Assembly: GCA_037951105.1 (NCBI GenBank)
Contig: JBAMJV010001797.1
Location: forward strand, 1-64,000
DNA length: 64,000 nt
DNA from: Echinarachnius parma
Lineage: Eukaryota; Echinodermata; Echinoidea; Clypeasteroida; Echinarachniidae
Direction of reading: 5' to 3'
Shown in pieces: positions 22,133 to 34,510 of the stretch. Position 1 is the first letter of the stretch. Each line of letters begins with the position of its first letter. A program made the position numbers and the translations under genes. The notes below the pieces were generated by a model. It searched no databases and was not told the origin of the DNA. It saw only the letters and a list, made by a program, of their open reading frames with translations.

Positions 22133-23768
22133 TTAATGCTTTTGGTCCCATTGAAGAAGAAATCTTCTTCAAAATACTTTACAAACTACTGTACATGTAT
22201 GTAGGTAGAACGGTAGTAACAGCAACCACTTGGTTAAGGCTACCGTTAGTATTAAAGCCAAATAACAGGTTTGGGAAATTTACCGAAAACATCTATATTG
22301 GCCAAACTAATTGATCAATATTGTTGAGATATAATTATTAAAAAAGGGCTTGTGTGATTAAATCCGAACCTTAGTATCGTTAAATTATGCAGAAATATTG
22401 GAGGAAATCCAATGGAATTTACTGAACATGTAGCCAACTTAACGTTCAAATCTATAACTTACTATTAAAATGGAATGAAATATACTTGAGATGCTTACAA
22501 AATGCAGAAATATACTCGACACGTATCCGACCTTACTTACATGTACATTACTAAAAGGAATAAATTATTTTTGAGCTGCTTAAAAAAATACAGAAATGGA
22601 CAAGTACATAAACTAGAGCTGGATTTTTATGTTCATATCGAACTGTTTAACAACAGCATGATCATCAATGGATTACACTAAATCATCTGCACCACCACTG
22701 GGCTTTGGGAATAATCTCTTAAAATCATAGTTTTCTTAAATAACTTTTAACAAATATAAATTTTCAATATCGATAGGATTACGTTTTAACATCCCATTTT
22801 CTTGTTGTATGGTAGGCAATCAATTATTCATGGATTTATCATATATACAAGGTTTTTAACTGAAATTGAAATACATGTAGCTGGCAAACCCTAGCTTGGC
22901 TGACATGGTTCGCTTTTTAAGCGAACCCTGTCTTGGCTTGCAATGTTTGCATTTAGCTGGCACGGTTCAAAGTATTAGCCACCCTGTCTTGGCTTTGCAA
23001 TGTTTGCATTTAGCTGGCACGGTTCAAAGTATTAGCGACCCTGTCTTGGCTTTGCAATGTTTGCATTTAGCTGGCACGGTTCATAGTATTAGGGACCCTG
23101 TCTTGGCTTGCAATGTTTGCATTTAGCTGGCACGGTTCATAGTATTAGGGACCCTGTCTTGGCTTGCAATGTTTGCATTTAGCTGGCACGGTTCATAGTA
23201 TTAGGGACCCTGTCTTGGCTTGCAATTTTTCGTGGAGTTATACAGACTGTCCCAGAAAAAACGAAACTGGGTTTCTGTTTCATGGCAGAAATTTTATGTT
23301 AAAATGAATAAATTCCTTGATGATATATATATGTTTGAAAAGCTCTGTGTATCTTCTTTCATTTGATATACAACTTATGGCACATAATTCATGCATGACT
23401 GAATTAGAACGATGGAAAGTGGTGTTACCAAAATTCAATTTGCACGCAGAAATTGCAAGTTTGGGCGAGGTTTTGGGGTGAGTTTTAAGGGTAGTAAACG
23501 TACTTCTTTAATAAGAATATTATTTTTGGGTGGTGGTACCCTTTAATGCTTTTGGTCCCATTGAAGAAGAAATCTTCTTCAAAATACTTTACAAACTACT
23601 GTACATGTATGTAGGTAGAACGGTAGTAACAGCAACCACTTGGTTAAGGCTACCGTTAGTATTAAAGCCAAATAACAGGTTTGGGAAATTTACCGAAAAC
23701 ATCTATATTGGCCAAACTAATTGATCAATATTGTTGAGATATAATTATTTAAAAAGGGCTTGTGTGAT
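22096..23768 (+). repeat. Direct duplication of 255 bp around a tandem array
   Basis: Bases 22096-22349 and 23505-23768 are almost identical, including GAAGAAGAAATCTTCTTC. Only the first still adjoins a complete MITE left part. Confidence 0.9.
22900..23226 (+). repeat. 57-bp tandem repeat, about six units
   Basis: The unit contains ACCCTGTCTTGGCTTGCAAT and TTTAGCTGGCACGGTTCA. Starts are near 22925, 22981, 23038, 23095, 23151 and 23207. Because 57 is a multiple of three it leaves a spurious open frame. Degenerate units recur at 25440-25800. Confidence 0.9.
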
Positions 23769-25165
23769 TGAAGCGAACCAAAATGATAGCATTTCATCTA
23801 TGCTACTTCGTTTGCTACACTGAGAGCTTTAATTTGATATACAAATCATAAAAAATGGCCCACTGATGAGGCCACACCAATCTCGCAAAAAGACGACACA
23901 AATTATTTTTTGCGGCGTCCCGTACTAACATGGAGACTGCCATGTTTACATTTTTGTGCAGACCCCCAGCAAAGATGTGACGTTTTTTTGGACTTCAAAG
24001 CTAAAATTCCATTCATGATCATGTTAAAAGAAGAGACAATTTTGTCATTGTTGAAACACAGGCCACAACAAAAAGTGTATATATATAAAAAGAGAAGATA
24101 TTAACAAACGACCATTCGAGACGGGGAAGTGTGGAAATGTGACTAAATGTGGTTATTTAGCCAATATACCATTGCTTTTTGACAGAATTGTCAGAGGTTG
24201 CCATGGTAACAATTGTGTTGGCGTAAGCATGAACGTGCATGCACACTACTGTATATGATTCGTGCCGATCATGTACGATTTTCTCTAGCATGCCCCCCAA
24301 ACAGCTGCGATGATTCCGAACTAGGTACCAAACATTCCTTTTCTTTGATTTGGAAAGGGGTGTCATTCCTCTTTGACGTACACAACAAAGGCTTGTACAG
24401 TGAATGAACTGCCTACAGTATTTCTATAGTTACAGTTTTAAGAAATGCAAGTTTGTCATGTACCCCACTATTTCACCTAAACAATTGAGTTGTAGTTTCG
24501 AGATGGCATTGTTTCCCTGTCTGAAGCCCATTTAGTAGCTTTTGCAGTGATTCATATCAGAATAATAAATGCTTGTGGTCTAAATTATGCTTCGCTGGGG
24601 CGGAAATAAATGCACAACTTCTTGTATCATTATTATCTATATTATACCATGATATTTCTAAGTATAACTATTTAATTAAAAATAGTACAAATATTATACT
24701 TATGGAGGATTGCGAACGCGTACGTGCTCGTTAATATCATTCAAGTCAAAGGTCGTATGAACACCCTCGTTCTGACTAGAAAATAAGTACTATCATTTTA
24801 AACATTTTTTCGAAGTAGAAACAAATAAAACACATACTAAATAAATTGATTCAAAATGCTAAACTGTAAGCAGTGCAATGTATTTTTGTTTGCTCCGATT
24901 TTTGATCAAAATATATTATTTAACTAATAGTTAAACTGGCATTTGACTAGACCAATCAACGTCAGTCCAGAAAAACGTCGCATTTCGGCGGCAAACAAAA
25001 ATCATGGCGCCACTCAGAGCATCCATAAGGAGCCTGCGATAGCCAAACAGAAACTTTGCCCACTCTTCAAAAGAAATAATGGAAGGGGTGATTCAGGGAC
25101 ATTTGAGATGTGTGAAAATAGGTCTTACTACACAGTTTGCTTTGTATTATGCGTTTTGGTTCGCT
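23769..25165. other. Intron stretch with no recognised feature
   Basis: Several short frames are present, none with splice context or a known domain. No element ends were found. Confidence 0.5.
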
Positions 25166-25439
25166 TTAAATCCGAACCTTAGTATCGTTAAATTATGCAG
25201 AAATATTGGAGGAAATCCAATGAAATTTACTGAACATGTAGCCAACTTAACGTTCAAATCTATAACTTACTATTTTCAAAGGAATGAAATATACATGAGA
25301 TGCTTAAAAAATACAGAAATATACTCAACACGTATCCGACCTAACGGTCAAATCCTACTTACATGTACATGTACATTACTAAAAGGAATAAATTATTCTT
25401 GAGCTGCTTAAGAAAATACAGAAATGGACAAGTACATAG

Positions 25440-25800
25440 AGCTGGCATTTTAGCTGGCACGGTTCATACTTATTAGCGAACCCTGTCTTGGCTTGCAATG
25501 TTTGCATTTACATGTAGCTGGCACGGTTCATAGTATTAGCGAACCCTGACTTTGCTGACATGGTTCGCTTTTTACCCTGGCTTAGCTGAATTTGTTGTGT
25601 TTTTTTTAACGAATCCTGCAAGTTTTTAAATATTTTTTTTTAGCAAACCCTGAATAGTCTGGCAAGGTATTCCTTTTTTGCGTACCCTGGAAAGTTTCCT
25701 GTTTTCGCGAATGCTGGCCTAGCAGGCAAGGTATGCTTTTTTTTAAATAGCAAACCCTGGCTGGGATGTCAATTTTGTTTGCGAAAACAAGATTTGTCTT
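25440..25800 (+). repeat. Degenerate tandem repeats (CCCTGGCTTGGCTG-like)
   Basis: Two units of the 57-bp repeat are followed by loosely related units containing CCTGG, GGCAAGGTAT and CGAACCCTG. Confidence 0.7.
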
Positions 25801-25880
25801 CATCTAAATGGTTCAGAAGTTGTGTGGGTGAAAGTTTGAAGAGTGCGGATCAAACTGTCTATCAAAGTTACATGCTATTT

Positions 25881-26136
25881 GTGACCGGCTATATAGCAAA
25901 ACCCGGCACTTGTCGGTAATTCATGTTTTGAAGAAATGGGCATTTTAAGTTCACACAATGTGTGCATTAAAAGACCTACATGTATGATTGTAAAATTGAA
26001 ACAATCATATCTTCGCCAATTATTGACCAATTAGTTAAAACAAAGCATCAAATTAAAGCTTGTGATGAGGCCTTTCTAATGGTGTGAAAATCTACATTTT
26101 GACCGATAAGTGCCGGGTTTTGCTATAGCCGGTCAC
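25881..26136 (+). mobile_element. GTGACCGGC MITE, complete copy
   Basis: The inverted ends run about 34 bp: GTGACCGGCTATATAGCAAA inward to CACTTGTCGG, and CCGATAAGTGCCGGGTTTTG outward to GGTCAC. A possible 4-bp target duplication is ATTT (25877-25880, 26137-26140). Confidence 0.92.
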
Positions 26137-26267
26137 ATTTAGTTCAAAATTCCCAATTACTTTTTTTTTTTACATTTAAAGCCAAATAACAGTACAAAAC
26201 CCTGCACACAAATAATGAATAATATGCTTTCATCACCTACCACGTGAAAGAATATATCATAACTTAG

Positions 26268-26760
26268 ATGTTGCTGTAAAGATTTGGACAAAAATTGCCT
26301 TGAAATTGACTAATTGAGCATTTATTGGATCTAAAATAAAACGACAGTTGACAAAGTTTGATTTAAATGCGTGCGAAACCGTGTATACGCTACATGCAGA
26401 AAAACCATGCGGTATGGGGGCTCGTCGATATCTGCGCGAACGGGCCATGATGGATTTAGGCCAAATTTCATGGGCAGTCATTGTATTTCTTCCAATATTT
26501 ATGCATACTAACGTTACCAAGGTTTGGATTTTACCACACAAGCCCTTTTTTATACTTATTCAGTATTGATCACTTAGTATGGCCAATATACATGTAGATG
26601 TTTATGGTTGCTTTCCCAAAACTGTCATTTGGTTGTGTAAGATTTTGAGAAAAACTGCTTTGAAATTGACTAATTGAGCATTCAATTGATAGGTTCCCCC
26701 CCAAAAAAGATTGTGGACAAAGTTCAATTTAACCGCTTACGGAACCGTGTATAGCTCATT
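26268..26760 (+). repeat. Two-copy local repeat
   Basis: TTGAAATTGACTAATTGAGC and the GGACAAAGTT..AACCGTGTATA segment occur at 26268-26395 and again at 26634-26760. Confidence 0.75.
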
Positions 26761-27762
26761 GTATATTATAGATATTGTATTTGATTTCATATTTTTGAAA
26801 TAGTTTTATCTACAAATAATTTGAAATTAATTTTGGGATTAAATCAAATTTGTTTATCTACAAGGGAATATAATTATCCTTGAAATGCTTCAAAAAGGAG
26901 AAATATGATGTAGCGGACTTGGAATGTAAATTGGCAATCTCTATTAAAAAGACTCAAATTTAGACTCAAAGTATTATATCAAAAGTATATTCTATGATCC
27001 CCTCTTGGCTCTTAATATCCAGAAGTAACCAACTTGTTGACTTAAATTATTCCTTTCCGACGTTCAGGGCTTACATGCTTGACATGTCAAGCTTTCATGC
27101 CGGACAAACATGAAGCTACGGCTAAGCGGATTACTTAAACTGCCTCGCCCCATTCTGCTGATTAAACTGCAATTACATGCAATTTACTGTAGTTACTGTA
27201 TGATTGAAATGCTTAACACTTTCCACATTTTACTGTCAATTCAATGTAGGCTTCTTTTTTTTATTGATGGGAAGGGAAAAACAAAACAAATACTCTGAAT
27301 AGTGAGAAGGTTGTGTGCATCAGACTGAGATTATTTGTTTATTCTTGAAACCAAATCAAATATGTACTTTTATGATTAATTATCATTATAATTTTGCACT
27401 TTTAAGGACAGGTTGAAATATCATTTGTTTCAAACAGTTATTAGTAGACCTTCTTTCTTCCCTTTATCTTACTGCCTCATTCTTTCTTGTTTGTTAATCA
27501 TCATATATACTTTTTTCTCTTCAAATTTGTTTATATACTCATTATTTATTTTATTTATTTATTATATTCCTGCATGTCTCACAACATATCAATTTCGTAC
27601 ATAAAATAAACTGTCATAACATCGAAATAGAAACACACAGAGGTCTGGCAATATAAGCTGGAAGCTTGAAGTGTTGCCATACCTAAGATGCTACAAGTTT
27701 TACATATTCTTAAAGATACAGTAAACATAGATGAATACAAACAATGAAAAAGTAATATAAAA
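26761..27762. other. Intron stretch with no recognised feature
   Basis: AT-rich; a weak relation to the 20640-20800 segment (GAAATGCTTCAAAAAGG near 26882) is seen, otherwise nothing. Confidence 0.45.
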
Positions 27763-27918
27763 TGACCCCCAAAATCTAATCAGATCATTGCTAGTTGTTA
27801 CCCCAATATGTACATTAATGCCAAGTTTGAAATTGATCCGTCAACCGGTTCTTGAGATATCGCGAGAATGAAAACGGGACAGACGGACGGCCACTGGCCA
27901 CTTCGTTGGCAGAGGCAT
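27763..27918 (+). mobile_element. 3' fragment of an E1-type element (E4)
   Basis: It contains CCCAAAATCTAATCAGATCA, GTTCTTGAGATATCGCGAG, ACGG units and the terminal GGCCACTTCGTTGGCAGAGGCAT. Confidence 0.8.
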
Positions 27919-27939
27919 AAAAATTAACAAACCAACTGA

Positions 27940-28260
27940 TTGAACAAATGTTCAATCTGCGTCGTGCGTGGAGCAGGTACATGTACACCTTGCGGCTTCC
28001 TTGTGTCTGCCTTGGTTTTAGTCAAAAACCTATGGCCGCCGCAGGGACGCCCCAAGGTGACCGTGCGTCATCACTTCAAAAGCCCTATGGCAGCCGCAGG
28101 TTTTCTGTCTCCACAAATTCAAAATACGCCGTGCAGCTACCCTAACAATATGCGACTGCTACAATATGTGACCATGGGAGTGCTGCGGCGGCCCTATAAT
28201 TGCTATTGGCAGTAAATATTTTAGACCACATGGCATCCGCGAATAATGTGACGGAGGTAT
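27940..28260. other. CpG-rich block related to 19139-20535 family
   Basis: ATGGCCGCCGCAGG, TATGGCAGCCGCAGG and TCTCCACAAATTCAAAATACG resemble, inverted, the interior of the 19139-19352 element. The ends are lost. Confidence 0.5.
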
Positions 28261-28439
28261 AAATGGATCGAAATGGTCGGGAAAACAGGATTTTTATTCA
28301 TCTTCCAAGGTTTTAAGTCGTGTGGGTGAAAGATTGAGGGAAACCAATTCAGCTTTCATGAAAAAACATGAATCTATGACCTAAGTTGTTCAAAGTTTCA
28401 AACGGCCTCTCTTTATTCTGAAGAGTGAGGGTAAAAACT

Positions 28440-28735
28440 GTAATTATAAGTGGGACCCCGAGTTTTAATCCAGTGTATCATCCAATGTTGCGTTTGTCCT
28501 TCAGCAAGACGATTAATCAGCTATTGCTGCACTCTACCCAAGTGTATAAATGGGGACCCGGGAGGATGGGAACGTGGTTCCTTAGGCTTGTGTGTGCCTA
28601 ACAGGCGACTGGCTGGAATACTCCCTAGGGAGTGGGAAATCTGCACTTTGTGTGCAGGAATGATTGCAGTGTAATCTGTTGTCGGGGGGGGGGGGGGGGG
28701 GGGGGTAATGATCAATATTAAAGCGCTCTGGAAAT
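28440..28735 (+). mobile_element. tRNA-derived SINE, copy A
   Basis: It contains the body CCTTCAGCAAGACGATTAAT through CAATATTAAAGCGCTCTGG, with a degraded tRNA-like head and an internal poly-G (28684-28706). Confidence 0.78.
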
Positions 28736-29513
28736 ATATATTATTGACTGCTTTGAGGGGCATGGGTCATATCATGGATTGAGATCACAGAGGGCCTATA
28801 ATTTCAATATACCCAGACTATTTAAGCAGTCAATATATGTTTTATATACTGAATTAACCTATAATCTGAATTGATTCATGTAATCATCACACAAATAAAT
28901 GATTTAAATTAAATTAAAGTATAATATAAAGGAAAATAAACCATTGATCATAGAACCATCACTAACTATGTTCTGTTTGTGACACTGACCACTTTGCGTA
29001 ATAGTCCTAGCGCAGAGCGCGTATTGCGCTACCTTTCCATTCATGTTTACGCACATTAACAACTATTGCACGCCAAAATGCAAAACGCGCGCATCAAAGT
29101 AAATAATTAACCCGCTTTACATACGCACGTATAATTGAATGGGGAAAATAATTACCGGTATACGTACATTACACATTACAGCTAGTGCAGTGCACCGCTG
29201 CAAGTTATTTGTTGAATGACGAATTACTGTCGCGACCACGGAAGGACAACGATGTAAAATGTGCACCATTTTCAGAATGTTTAAATTCGAAAACCGTCAT
29301 GTTATACATGAAATGCATCTCTAGAATATTCTTTGGAACTTATTGATATTCACGGGTAAAAATATTCTGTATTTCTTTTTAAATTACTCTTTTGGAAATC
29401 TGGTCGAGCATCTTTCGCAAGCTAAAACAAGACCTCCGCTCGCAGAGAAGCTTTTATAACACGCAACCTCTATGGACATTTTGTGAAAAAATCAATATGA
29501 TCACCCGGAGGCC

Positions 29514-29705
29514 GCTTTGTTTGTTTTGTTTTTATTTATTTTGTTTGTTTGCTGAGCGGGCCAAAAATCAATATGATCGTTTTTGTTTGTTTTGTTTTTA
29601 TTTATTTTGTTTGTTTGCTGAGCGGGCAAAAAATCAATATGATTGTCCGAAGCCCGCTTTGTTTGTTTTGTTTGTATTTATTTTGTTTGTTTTCTGAACG
29701 GGCAT
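29514..29705 (+). repeat. Three tandem GTTTGTTTTGTTTTTATTTA units
   Basis: Each unit ends GCTGAGCGGGC-AAAAATCAATATGAT or a close variant. Confidence 0.85.
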
Positions 29706-30390
29706 ATTGAAAAAGAGGCCCGCTCGTTTAACCAATCAGATTGCAGGATTCTCGATGTGAGGTATATAACAATTATTATTATCATTATTTGCAATTACAT
29801 GGATCTCTTAAGGCTTTTTAAGTTGTGTGGGGGATGGTTGAAGGGAAACTAATTCAGCTTTCATGAAAAAAACATGAATCTTTGACCAAAGTTGTTCAAA
29901 CGGTCTGTCTTCATTCTGACGTGTGCGGATTAAACGGCAATGACTGGCAAATTAGTTTGAGATTCAAATTTTTTGTTTGTACTTTTGAATTCAAATTCTA
30001 TTTTCAATTGTTTACTAAAAAGTGGTCAAGATGGTCTAGAAAACAGGTTTTGTTTTTCCATGTTTCTCAAAGGCTTTGAAGTTGTGTGGGGGAAAAATTA
30101 GGGAAAACCAATTCAGCTTTCATGAATAAAACTCTACAGGTAGATAACCTAATTCCTTCAAACAGTCACTCTTCATTCTGATGAGTGCGGATTAAACTGC
30201 ACTTACAGGATTTATGAATTTCACAGGCGGATATTGGATTTCTTCCGATATTTCTGTATTTAACGATGCTTAGGTGAGTGCGGATTAAACTGCACTTACA
30301 GGAAATTTAGCTTGAAATTCATAAATATTCTTTTAAATTTTATATGCGAATAGTTTACTAAATTGATAAGAAAGGTTGAGAAAACAGGAG

Positions 30391-30705
30391 CGGACATGGG
30401 TGTGGCAAGATTGGTAAAGTGCCTGCTCTCCCATGATTGGGATCCAGAGTTCAAATCCAGTTCATTGTCCGTTCTGTTCTTCCTTCAGCAAGACAATTAA
30501 TCAGCTATTGCTGCACTCTACCCAGGTGTATAAATGGGGACCCGGAAGGATGGGAACGTGGTTTCTTAGGACTGTGTGCGCCTCACAGGTGACTGGCTGG
30601 AATACTCCCTAGGGAGTGGGAAATCTGCACTTTGTGTGCAGGAATGATTGCAGTGTAAATCTGTTGACCGGGGTAATGATCAATATTAAAGCGCTCTGGA
30701 AATAT
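30391..30705 (+). mobile_element. tRNA-derived SINE, copy B
   Basis: GTGTGGCAAGATTGGTAAAG (A-box region) and GAGTTCAAATCC (B box) head the body found in copies A, C and D. It ends GCGCTCTGGAAATAT. Confidence 0.85.
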
Positions 30706-31314
30706 CTATTATTATTATCATTATTTGCAATTACATCAATCTTGAAGGCTTTTTAAGTTGTGTGGGGGAAGGTTAAAGGGAAACTAATTCAGCTTTCATG
30801 AAAAAAACATGAATCTACATGTATGATCTAAGTTGTTCAAACGGTCTGTCTTCATTCTCACGAGTGTGGATTAAATGGCAATGACATGAATCTAAATGTA
30901 GATAACCTAATTCCATCAAACGGTCTGTCTTCATTCTGATGAGTGCGGATTAAACTGCATTTACAGGAAATTTAGTTTGAGATTCATATTTTTTTTGTTT
31001 TACTTTTAATTTCAAATTCTATCTTCAAATTGTTTACTATTTAAGTGATCAAGATGGTCTAGAAAACAGGTTTTGTTTTTCCATGTTTCTCAAAGGCCTT
31101 GAAGTTGTGTGGGGGAAGGTTGAAGGGGAACTAATTCAGCCTTCATGACAAAAACATGAATCTACAGGTAGATAACCTAATTCCTTCAAACGGTCACTCT
31201 TCATTCTGATGAGTGCGGATTAAACTGCAATTTACAGGAAATTTAGCTTGAAATTCATAATTATTCATTTAAATTTCATAGGCAAATAGTTATAAGAAAG
31301 GTTGAGAAAACAGG

Positions 31315-31627
31315 AGCGGTTACAAGATCGGTCAAGCACCTGCTCTCCAATGAGTGGGATCCTGAGTTCAAATCCAGTTCATTGTCCGTTACGTTTGTCC
31401 TTCAGCAAGACAATTAATCAGCTATTGCTGCACTCTACCCAGGTGTATAAATGGGGACCCGGAAGGATGGGAACGTGGTTCCTTAGGACTGTGTGCGCCT
31501 ATCAGGTGACTGGCTGGAATACTCCCTAGGGAGTGGGAAATCTGCACTTTGTGTGCAGGAATGATTGCAGTGTAAATCTGTTGACCGGGGGGTAATTTGA
31601 TCAATATTAAAGCGCTCTGGAAATATC
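31315..31627 (+). mobile_element. tRNA-derived SINE, copy C
   Basis: It has the same junction with GGTTGAGAAAACAGGAGCGG as copy B, so it was copied with the surrounding higher-order repeat. The head is partly deleted (ACAAGATCGGTCAAGCACC). Confidence 0.85.
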
Positions 31628-32061
31628 TATTATTATTATCATTATTTGCAATTACATCAATCTCAAAGGCTTTTTAAGTTGTGTGGGGGATGGTTGAAGG
31701 GAAACTAATTCAGCTTTCACAAAAAAAGAAGATGAATCTATGACCAAAGTTGTTCAAACGGTCTGTCTTCATTGTCACGAGTGTGGATTAAATGGCAATG
31801 ACATGAATCTAAAATAGATAACCTAATTCCATCAAACGGTCTGTCTTCATTCTGATGAGTGCGGATTAAACTGCATTTACAGGATAGTTTGAGATTCATA
31901 TTTTTTTTTGTTTTACTTTTAATTTCAAATTGTTTAAGTTTATTTATTTAAGTGATCAAGATGGTCTAGAAAACAGGTTTCTGTAAATATCTATTATTAT
32001 TATCATTATTTGCAATAATGTGGAGCTTGAAGGCTTTTTAAGTTGTGTGGGGGAAGGTTAA

Positions 32062-33876
32062 ACGGGTAGTACAGTTATGGTAAGGCTGAGCTTTAGTAAC
32101 CAAAACCTGCACAATAACATTACAAACCAATAGTTATAACTTCACCATGCCCGAGAGTTATAGAAAACTACAAACGACTAAATAAAACGCCTGTTATCAT
32201 TCAAAAAGAGCCATTAAACCACACGAGGGCGCTCTCTAAAAAGTATTGGTTTCAACCATTTTTCATACAAAATTATGCATGTGATGTTTTGTTGAAATAA
32301 TAATTAAATAGAGAGATCATCAACAACTATTTAAACTAGATGGATCTTCGACTGCGCGCAGTCGAAAATGATGCCTCCGCCATCACGCAATTTATTTTTG
32401 TCAAGCCCAAATCAACATGTACACAGAATTAATTCTGTCAACTCAATTTTGATGGTACTCTGTCTTTTAGATCTTGACGTATCACAATTATGAGCTATAA
32501 GTGACCTTGACCTTTGCCCTCATGACCCCAAAATCTAATGACTAGTGTTCCATATACATTCAGGTATCAAGTTGGATTGAAATCTGATATTCAGTTCTTG
32601 AGATTTCCAATCTCAAGCTACTTTTACATATAATGAGCCCTGTGACCTTTGACCTCATGACCCCCAAAATCTAATCAGTTCATTGGCTCTCCAAGGAACA
32701 TACATGTACAAAGTTTGGTCAGAATCTGTCAATCCCTTCTTGAGATAACGCGATCACAAGCTATTTTTGCATATATAATGAGCTCTGTGACCTTTGACCT
32801 CATGACCCCAAAATCTAATCAGATCATCTGCCCCCCAAGATACATACATGTACCAAGTTTGGTCAGAATCTGTCGATCCCTTCTTGAGATAACGCGATCA
32901 CGAGCTATTTTTGCATATATAATGAGCTCTGTGACCTTTGACCTCATGACCCCAAAATCTAATCAGATCATCGGCCCCCCAAGATACATACATGTACCAA
33001 GTTTGGTCAGAATCTGTCAATCCCTTCTTGAGATAACGCGATCAGGAGCTATTTTTGCATATATGTGACCTTTGACCTTTGACCTCATGACCCCAAAATC
33101 TAATCAGATCATCGGCCCCCCAAGATACATACATGTTCCAAGTTTGGTCAGAATCTGTCAATCCCTTCTTGAGATAACGCGATCACGAGCTATTTTTGCA
33201 TATATAATGAGCTCTGTGACCTTTGACCTTTGACCTCATGACCCCAAAATCTAATCAGATCATTGACCCCCCAAGATACATACATGTAACAAGTTTGGTC
33301 AGAATCTATCAATCCGCTCTTGAGATAACGCGATCACGAGCTATTTTTGCATATATAATGAGCTCTGTGACCTTTGACCTTTGACCTCATGACCCCAAAA
33401 TCTAATCAGATCATTGGCCCCCCAAGATACATACATGTACCAAGTTTGGTGAAAATCCGTTAATCGGTTCTTGAGATAACGCGATCACGAGAACGGGACG
33501 TACGTACGTACGTACGTACGTACGTACGGACGGACGGACGTACGGACGTACGGACGGACGTACGTACGGACGGACAACCCGAAAACATAATGCCTCCGGC
33601 TACTTCGTTGCGGAGGCATAAAAACCTCTTTTGAACATTTTTGAAAAAGCATTTTTTAAATTTTAAAACAAATCATCGAATAAATCTGGGGCCCAGATTT
33701 ATTCCGGTTGGATATATTTATTGATATTTCAGTCGTTTCTGAACCAATTTTGATCAAATAAAGTTTATTTTTTCATTAAAATGTTATGCTCTTTCAAATT
33801 TTACACCCAGTTTTTTATTATCTCACAAAAAAATTATTTTGTGCAGCGCCCTCTATACCAAAACTTAACTACCCCT
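32062..33876 (+). mobile_element. TTAA MITE split by an E1-type element
   Basis: The ends ACGGGTAGTACAGTTATGGT and CAAAACTTAACTACCCCT are inverted, with TTAA at 32058-32061 and 33877-33880. The middle is interrupted by 32336-33619; the empty site is visible at 7460-7475. Confidence 0.88.
32336..33619 (+). mobile_element. Helentron/pearl-like element with six DR1 loci (E3)
   Basis: The termini are the same as 14020-15172, with a core of about six tandem units, then GTAC/ACGG microsatellite (33498-33576) and the TGCCTCCGG hairpin end. The insertion lies between TTTAAA and AAAAACC; comparison with the empty site indicates a 3-bp AAA duplication or slippage. Confidence 0.88.
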
Positions 33877-34510
33877 TTAAAGGAAAACTAAAGCTTTAGT
33901 ATAGATCTGCAAATTAGTTACAAAATTGATCAATAGAAAGATTGAGAAAAAAGGATCTGCATTTATATGTATCTCAAAGGCCTTGAAGTTGTGTGGGGGA
34001 AAGTTTGAGTAAAAACCAATTCAGATTTCATGAAGATAAAAATAGACTCTATGATCTTAAGTTTAAGTCATTCAAACAGCCTCTCTTCATTAAATGAAGA
34101 TTGAGAATTAAACTGGATTACAGGCAATTTAGTTAGAGATTAATGATAACTTTTACTTTTATCTGCAAATTGTTTCCTAAATTGATCAGAATCAACCCCC
34201 AATTTTTTTTTTTTTCACGAGGGCTATTTTGAAAATTTTGAGAACAAAAAACGCCCTTGTGAAAATGTTCACGAGGGCTTTTTTGGGGATCATAGGGGCT
34301 CTTATTTTTTTCCATCGTTCTCACTGGTCAGAGTCTAATTAATGATTATCGATATTCATCATGCTGTAACCTATCCGATTATGCCATGGTAGGCACATTG
34401 TCATCGGTTACCACTTGTCAATTAGAAAAAAAAGTATACAAAAGAATGCTAAATGTAGGCTAACCGATAACCACCAATTCGTTTGTGAAAGGTTACTGTA
34501 CAAGTATGTA

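Larger units (their letters stand above)
22362..25440 (+). repeat. Dispersed direct copies (AATCCGAACCTTAGTATCG)
   Basis: Bases 22362-22620 and 25166-25440 share AATCCGAACCTTAGTATCG through GCTTAAGAAAATACAGAAATG with a few indels. Only the two end segments are repeats; the middle is listed separately. Confidence 0.85.
28310..32050 (+). repeat. Higher-order repeat (TTAAGTTGTGTGGGGGAAGG units)
   Basis: Units with GTTGTGTGGG, AATTCAGCTTTCATG, TCTTCATTCTGATGAGTGC and GGATTAAACTGCA recur at about 28315, 29815, 30075, 30750, 31095, 31670 and 32035; an outlier is at 33980. A larger period of about 920 bp includes a SINE (30391 and 31315). Confidence 0.85.

Noticed and set aside
22896-23126. 76-codon open frame with repeated LQCLHLAGTVQSIS-like peptide
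   Set aside because: It is produced by a 57-bp tandem repeat whose length is a multiple of three; no splice sites or domain.
32715-33068. 117-codon frame with repeated ICQSLLEITRS-like peptide
   Set aside because: It is the tandem core of an E1-type mobile element read in one frame; the units carry indels and stops elsewhere.
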